The notes under the pieces are model-generated. The model was not told the DNA's origin, made no database searches, and was given only the letters and a program-made list of their open reading frames with translations. 64,000 nt of DNA from Epinephelus fuscoguttatus (Eukaryota > Chordata > Actinopteri > Perciformes > Serranidae): NCBI RefSeq assembly GCF_011397635.1, contig NC_064773.1, positions 34,233,449 to 34,297,448 of the forward strand, written 5' to 3'. Shown in pieces: positions 58,323 to 64,000 of the stretch. Each line of letters starts with the position of its first letter. Position 1 is the first letter of the stretch. A program made the position numbers and the translations under genes.

Positions 58323-59589
58323 CAGTGCTTAATTTGTAAAATTAGAAGTAGGGGAACACTTTTGGCCTCTGAGAGAGCAGTGTTCCCCCACTCCCAAAAG
58401 TGGGGAAACACTTTCTTTAAGTGGCACCCGAGCCACTTCACTGCGCAACTCTGAATGATGGTTGTGACATCTAGTGTTGTCACGGTACCAAAATTGGGAC
58501 CCACGGTACGATACCAGTGAAAGTATCACGGTTCTGAGTAGTATCACGATACCACAGCAAAAATTAGGCAGATGTGCCTGTTGTCATTTATGAAAAGATA
58601 AATCACTTTTCTATAATACATCAATGATATTTCAATGGAATAAATCACTTATTGACTTATTCATACTTCAAAAACAGTACCAATAAGTGATTAACATGGG
58701 GGGATTGAAATAAAATAAATAAATAAAATAAAAATCAACCAGCCACCCTCCTCCCCTGACAAGTAAAGAACAGTCCCTTCATAAGTAAAGAACAGTCCCT
58801 AAAGTGCGGTGAGGTTTGTGGACTGTTACCTGCCACAAAGTGAGAAATGTGAACGGCTCATTTCTCCTCTGACACGCCACATACCTGTGTGCCGCCACGG
58901 CTTGGTTGTCCAGGTACTACTGGGCAGTCATGACGCCAACGAAAGAGGAAATTAGGCTACTGGACCTGGAGTCGGACTTCTCTGTCGCCGGTAAGCTGTT
59001 ATCTTGTGCCGCAGAGCCGCCGTGGCTATTTGACCGTCGTATTCCTGTCTGTGACCCCCGTTCAACCCACATTCAATTCGCCTTTCGTTTCTGCTGCTGG
59101 TTGAAATCTGTACTCACACATCTTGCTGAATGATTTATTTTGCTGGCTAAAACATTTTTTAGTCGCAAATGCGAGTAAAATGCTTGCACGTAGAGCTCTG
59201 TGGAAAACAAATCGCTGCCAACAAGTAAAAAGAAATAAATAATAACTTTCACTGCTCAAAGATACTCACATGTCTGGAAAACAAACCAGTACAGTAGCAT
59301 ATTGAGTGCTAGGTGGCCAGCGTGTGCTGTTATTGACCAGCGCGCGCCGTTATTGGACGGCGCATGGACACTCACCCTCTTGCAATTGGACTTTGAACTT
59401 ATCCCACAGTAGTGGTACATGAGGCACCGTAGTACTACGGTACTCCACCCTGCAACACTAGTGACATCATGTAGTTTTCAGATGTGAAAAGTTCTAGACC
59501 CATGCAAATTAGTTCCAGAACGTACCAGGGCCTTTTCTGAAAAGATCCTGGTATGTGTTCCAGTACGTTCCGGCTCAAATTAAGCACTG
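58323..59589. mobile_element. middle hAT element of the nest
   Basis: The tips CAGTGCTTAATTTG and CAAATTAAGCACTG are perfect 14-bp inverses, flanked by perfect 8-bp duplications ACTATTAG (58315-58322, 59590-59597). Non-coding apart from the element inserted within it. Confidence 0.88.
58472..59460. mobile_element. inner hAT element of the nest
   Basis: The tips TAGTGTTGTCACGG and TGCAACACTA, with 8-bp duplications GTGACATC (58464-58471, 59461-59468). Subterminal GGTACCAAAATTGGGACC/ACTACGGTACTCCACC motifs resemble other fish hAT ends. Inside, 58931-58993 reads MTPTKEEIRLLDLESDFSVAG followed by a GTAAGC donor, an exon-like piece of unknown origin. Confidence 0.85.
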
Positions 59590-59768
59590 ACTATTAGTAT
59601 AGGCTAATGTAGACTGAATAGGCTACGTTACTTTTAAGTTTACTTTTAAGGCTCATGTATGCTTTCCAGCTCCACATGGATTTATTTTTATTATTTTTGG
59701 TCAAAAAATGCATTTTTAATAGTAAAGGTTGCTGACTCCTGCTCTATGGACTGAGCTACTGCCACCCC

Positions 59769-60529
59769 ATGCAGTGATTGCACTGATGCACTGATATGTC
59801 CAGGGAAACTGCTGTATTCAATGTTTTCAGCAAACACTTAAGAAATTCTGGCAGACAGAAGTTTTTAGCTGGTTGCAATCTACAATTTATTGCTAGATGC
59901 CACCAAATCCCCCTAAATCTTACACGTGTCACCTTTTCACCGTTTAATGTTGTTTGGCAAACCAGCTTTTGGGTGCATTACCGCCACCTACTGGACTGGA
60001 GTGTTAGACAGTAGAAAAGAAAAGAAAAAACAAACAAACACAAAAGATTTTCTCTTTTATTTCTGTTACTCTTAAGTAATTAAATAGCTTGAGGTAGTCC
60101 TGTTATTAACACCTTTCTTTCTTCATTATCTGTTGCAATCTATTAGTACATGTGTAACAGTTGAATATATGAAATGTGCCTTTAACATGGTGTATACTGT
60201 GTCACCTAACAGCAACGTCATCAAGCAGCACCTGTTATGATTTGAGTCTGTTGAGAATGCACCCAACACTGGCCGGACCTATACCTATGTGCTCCTGCTT
60301 TTTCTTTTGTCTCTCAACACAACAGTGATGACTGTTAAGTACGTGTGGCGACTATTCTGTTCGTGTATGAAAATGTAGTAGCCGTACAACTGGGCTTGGT
60401 AAGGTTGGAGTGTTTTTAAGTTGATGTAAAAATAAATGCATAAAAGCATTTGTGAAATCCCACACTTGTGTGGAAGTGAGTTTCTGCCTGTCGTCTCACT
60501 CCAAAGAGCTACACGGACCCAAAACCATT
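59769..60529. other. intergenic repeat DNA without recognised gene
   Basis: Contains a fish-repeat-like ATTACCGCCACCTACTGGAC (about 59979). A possible LTR-like segment runs from TGTTATGATTTGAG (60235) to ACCATTACA (60533) with an internal AATAAA; flanking duplication not found. Confidence 0.35.
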
Positions 60530-61015
60530 ACACATGTTTGACTGTTTACAGTTTGTTACAGTGTTACATTGACTACTACACATAGTCCAGTAGGATGCTT
60601 CCCAATTCTATGGAGAGTTTCATTTAATCCTGTATGTCCTGTCCTCAGATGCATAATGACCATCTCTTTCCTTTAGCTCCCACTCATGATCTACCAACAC
60701 CTACATGTTTTTGAATACTGTAAAGATGTCTTCCTGTGTCACTTAAGTCCCAGTATTCCAACCAGGTTTTCTACAGACAGTCCTTGACAGTCCTGCTCTA
60801 CTTAATAATACTTGCATTTCAATTAACTGTGGCTTTAGTGATTGCCAGTATGCATACTTTCTCATTTCCTTCCATCCCTACATGGGCAGGAACCCAAAGA
60901 AGGGAGATATCCAATCCCTTGCAATGTAGTTTGAACAGCACATGATAAACCTCATACATAATACCCTGTCTGCATGATGACTTTCCAGACTTAATGTTCG
61001 AAATCACTGAAGATA
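60530..61015 (-). mobile_element. retroelement RNase H fragment
   Basis: Minus strand: KLHCKGLDISLLWVPAHVGM then EGNEKV is the C-terminal RNase H block (WVPAHVGxxGNE) of I/Nimb-type LINEs. Further on, in a broken frame, IGKHPTGLC recalls the downstream Cys-containing tail of such polymerases. Stops are frequent, so it is a relic. Confidence 0.65.
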
Positions 61016-61468
61016 CAATGTGAGCTGAAAGATATCTGAACAGAATAATTTACACACAAATAGAGCATTGAGAAAACAAATAAACCACATCAAACAGAAA
61101 AGGACAACAAAAGCCAAAGAAATATAACATACATTAAAATTAAAATAAAGACACGAGTGGATGTTACAGAGGGTTCACAGGGGAATTTTGAAGATATTGC
61201 ACACATTTATCATTTTGACAGCTTTGTTTTGTGTGGAAGAAATTGTTGACAAGTATTGGTCCATCTCATTCATAAATACAAAACAATAAGGTTTTTTGTT
61301 TGTTTGTAAATTAACACTTGTGAATGGGAAATTTAGGGAGAAGTAAAATTAGATCAATAAGGAAAAAAATCATTAATATCTTTGTTACAGTAACCATAGC
61401 AGCCAAATACAACATTTCTATAGTAAATAGTAAAATCTGAGATAATGTTGTCAGCTATAGACCCTTTT

Positions 61469-62328
61469 AAAGGGAAATTTCGGTTTATTTCAACCCGTCT
61501 CCTATCGTCCTAAATTTGGTTCAAGTGACTAGTGACATACAGATAATAGTTAGCATGTTAGCCGTTAGCCTAGATACAGCCGTAGCGTCAGACCTGTTAA
61601 AACGTAAGTGAACAGGCATCCCTTCAAGTGCAAAGTTAGTCCACTAAACAAGCTTTTTTTCCACAAAGTCCGCCTCATATCGTTAGGATAAATGTCAGAG
61701 AACATATAGAAAACGACATGTAAACGTTTTGTCTTACCTTACCGGTGTGCTGCCATGTTTGTTTATCCCTCTAGCTCTGCTTTCCAAAAGCGTGGCCGAA
61801 ATATATCTCACCAGCTCTAGATAAAGCTCTGCGCAGCCTTGTGGCAGCCATTCCTCCCCTCTCGTCCTCTAACGTTACCTGTTGCGCCCCTCTCTCTCTC
61901 CTCCTCCTCCGTTCAGGCGACTGTCCGGTTCTGCCTTTCCGCTGTTGCTTCTTGTTCAGGCACGCTATGAGATCGCTGCTTGTTCTCGCAATATTTCGGC
62001 CGCACTTTGGAAAGCAGAGCTAAATTGTAAACAAACATGGCAGCACACCGGTAAGGTAAGACAAACATGTTTACATGTCGTTTTCTATATATTCTCTGAC
62101 ATTTATCCTAACGATATGAGGCGGTCTTTGTGGAAAAAAAGCTTGTTTAGTGGACTAACTTTGCACTTGAAGGGATGCCCGTTCACTTACGTTTTAACAG
62201 GTCTGACACTACTATGCGCCCCGGCTGTATCTAGGCTAACGGCTAACATGCTAACTATTATCTGTATGTCACTAGAACTAAATTTAGGACGATAGGAGAT
62301 GGGTTGAAATAAACCGAAATTTCCTTTC
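61469..62328. mobile_element. foldback DNA element with ~330-bp arms
   Basis: AAAGGGAAATTTCGGTTTAT at 61469 and the inverse at 62328 begin arms that run to about 61806 and 61990 with few differences; the ~185-bp centre is CpG- and pyrimidine-rich (CTCTCTCTCCTCCTCCTCCG). Frames in the centre and right arm (61841-62295) are not recognised. No clear target duplication is seen. Confidence 0.8.
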
Positions 62329-62466
62329 TAGGCCAACATCACAATGACATCATTTAATTAGCTGAAGGCAAACTACAACTCGCCATCACAGGGCTATAGG
62401 CTACATACTGTAGGAGCCTTAAAATATTGTCTTGTTGTGTTTTGGGGAGCCAGAGTAGAAGGAGTC

Positions 62467-63936
62467 TAGCCTGGAAATCCAGACCCAAATCTAGAAAGAT
62501 TTAGGGTCTGGCTATGAGTAATGAAAATGGCCCAAGCATGCATTTGAAAATATCACTGCACGCAACACTACGACCAATCAGAACAATACTTAGCGCTTAG
62601 CTACCAGCAGAGCTAACTGGTAGATTAGACTCTTGCCGTATCCGGTCGGCAAAACAGCAAAAACGTCCTTTTTGCAAAGGAAATATTCGAGCGCCGTCTT
62701 CTGCTCCTCTTTTAGAGAAAAAGCCAAGTCTAACTCGTTCATTGTAGCGGCCAAAGCCGTTTCAAACAACTGGGCCTCTAGTTTCCCGGCACGGCGCAGG
62801 GTGGCGAACCCCGCGCAGAGCTAGTTTCGAGCAGCTCAACCCGAGGCGTACTCAGTTTGGTAGTTTGGCAGAATGAGGTGCACTGAGATGGGTGTGGCGG
62901 CGCAGCAGGGGGAGGTGTCGACAGATCCAGCTTGGCACAATGACAGTTTCGTGCCAAAAGGCTTCGCCAAAGGTGCGCTAAAAGCTCACCAGCTGAAACC
63001 AGGTCTACTGTCAATGCAGGCGGAGCACAGCTGGTGTAAGTAGAAGTTTGGCTGACCAGCGGACAGTGCGCACACGTCACCAAAACCTCACAGGCAGGTT
63101 TCCAGAATGTCAGGCACATTAAAAATGCAATAAATACCCCCCAAAAAACAGCAACAATCAGCACATAAATGTATCTCTATATCGACTGTCCCATCACATC
63201 TGATGTCAGATCAAAGGGGATTGGCACCGTTTGGCACGCATAATGGAAACCCAACCTGATTTAATTAACACAGCTGCAAAATAATGAGTTCACATCCCTC
63301 TCAGACAACCACAAACAGCCACAGCATCAGACAGGGAGTTTATATTCAGCATCTGTCATCTTAGAAAAGTCAAAAGAAAAGAAACAGAGTGAGACTGTGA
63401 GAGAGAAAGAGAGCGCGCGCGCACGAGAGAAATGCAACATTGATTTACAATTGTGGTGACCTCCTCCCATGGCTACCTTTGCATCATCTGCTCGGCAATT
63501 GGCTGTGCAAAACCCACTCCACGCCTTCTCTCCTCCCTCTTTCTGACTTGCGCAGGTAGGAGGGACGGAGGTGGGAAAGAGTAGCAGCTGCGCCAGCGCA
63601 CACGGTATGCCAAACTTGCAAAATCCACCTGGCCACACCCAGTTGGCGAAGCGCAGGTGCGCTCCACCTCCGCCTCGCCCGGTCTGCGAAACTAGAGGCA
63701 CTGGTGTTCATCCGTAGCCATCTTGCAGTGTTTACTGACTGATTCCGGACTTCGTCGTCGCAGCGCTGTCGTCATCTGTTTAGCTTGCCTCTGGCCCACC
63801 TATATCAGATACACTGTTGTGATTGGTGCAGCTCGGCTCCAACAGCATGGGTAATGAGCATCATTACTGATTGCCAGAGTGACTTGCTGAGCAAATTCAA
63901 ATTGTGCTCTCGCGAGAACTCTGGATTTCCAGGGTA
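62467..63936. mobile_element. TIR element with 9-bp target duplication
   Basis: The tips TAGCCTGGAAATCCAGA and TCTGGATTTCCAGGGTA are inverses with one difference. Perfect 9-bp repeats GAAGGAGTC flank it (62458-62466, 63937-63945). The interior is CpG-rich at about 62690-62830 and 63480-63720, with partly similar GGCGAAC/GGCGAAGCG-containing blocks. A 9-bp duplication would fit a Mutator-like element, but no transposase is recognised. Confidence 0.72.
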
Positions 63937-64000
63937 GAAGGAGTCATGGCTCAAAACTTAAATTTTATCGCATGCCAGCCGCCACTGGCCGTCAACAAAA

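Larger units (their letters stand above)
57839..59741. mobile_element. outer hAT element (Charlie-like tips) of the nest
   Basis: The tips CAAGGGTAGGTAACC and GGTTGCTGACTCCTG are imperfect inverses of the CAGGGGTCGGCAACC type common in vertebrate hAT elements. Flanking octamers CTCTAAGG (57831-57838) and CTCTATGG (59742-59749) agree at 7 of 8 bases. No transposase is recognised. Confidence 0.75.
57590..59768 (-). mobile_element. tRNA-derived SINE split by nested hAT elements
   Basis: The minus-strand 5' piece (59768-59742) reads GGGGTGGCAGTAGCTCAGTCC, a box A. The sequence resumes at 57838 with a box B (GAGTTCGAGCCTCTGTCC), the SINE body, a (TG)n tract and the tail CTTTCCCCTGGGGATTAATG (near 57600). 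Joining the two pieces restores a normal box A-box B spacing, so everything between 57839 and 59741 is a later insertion. Confidence 0.8.

Noticed and set aside
63327..63711. Overlapping minus-strand frames of 64-124 codons
   Set aside because: They lie in the CpG-rich interior of a TIR element, conflict with each other in frame and show no recognisable domain.

Overview
The window looks like a ray-finned fish (teleost) chromosome, probably a percomorph-type genome. Genes are split by introns with GT/AG boundaries. Intergenic DNA and introns are packed with Tc1/mariner, hAT, Harbinger, L2/CR1-type LINE, solo-LTR and tRNA-SINE copies, and there are long CA/TG microsatellites. The species cannot be named from sequence alone.

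Two intact host genes are visible, both on the + strand. (1) Positions 3117-22266 hold eleven exons covering the last ~486 residues of a carnitine O-acetyltransferase-family protein; the first ~140 residues are not seen and probably lie upstream of the window. All exon phases join without frameshift or stop. However, the catalytic histidine position reads cysteine, and the STS(Q) motif and part of the carnitine pocket are replaced, so this looks like a conserved pseudoenzyme or a repurposed acyltransferase paralogue. (2) Positions 33584-39356 hold six exons encoding a complete ~210-residue four-transmembrane MS4A-family protein ending in a PPPY-containing tail.

A third host signal, two exon-like pieces of an ST6GalNAc-type sialyltransferase at 55848-56270, appears orphaned and decaying among transposon ends.

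The rest is mostly mobile DNA. The acyltransferase introns hold a tRNA-SINE, a long-TIR element, a hAT element carrying a captured ORF, a second TIR element with an exon-like ORF, a 34-bp-period minisatellite split by an L2 LINE, and a LINE whose tail abuts a splice acceptor. Between the two genes lie two tRNA-SINEs, a frameshifted Tc1, a 3'-truncated L1/Tx1-like LINE, and an L2 LINE interrupted by a solo LTR with a 5-bp target duplication, followed by tandem MITEs. Downstream of the MS4A gene are another LTR, a hAT element (8-bp duplication), a Tc1 copy whose long transposase frame has one early stop, a Harbinger element with convergent Myb-like and transposase ORFs, a degraded Tc1, and an inverted repeat carrying a THAP exon. 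At 57590-59768 a SINE is interrupted by three hAT elements nested one inside another, each supported by a target-site duplication. The right end holds a retroelement RNase H fragment, a ~860-bp foldback element, and a TIR element with a 9-bp duplication.
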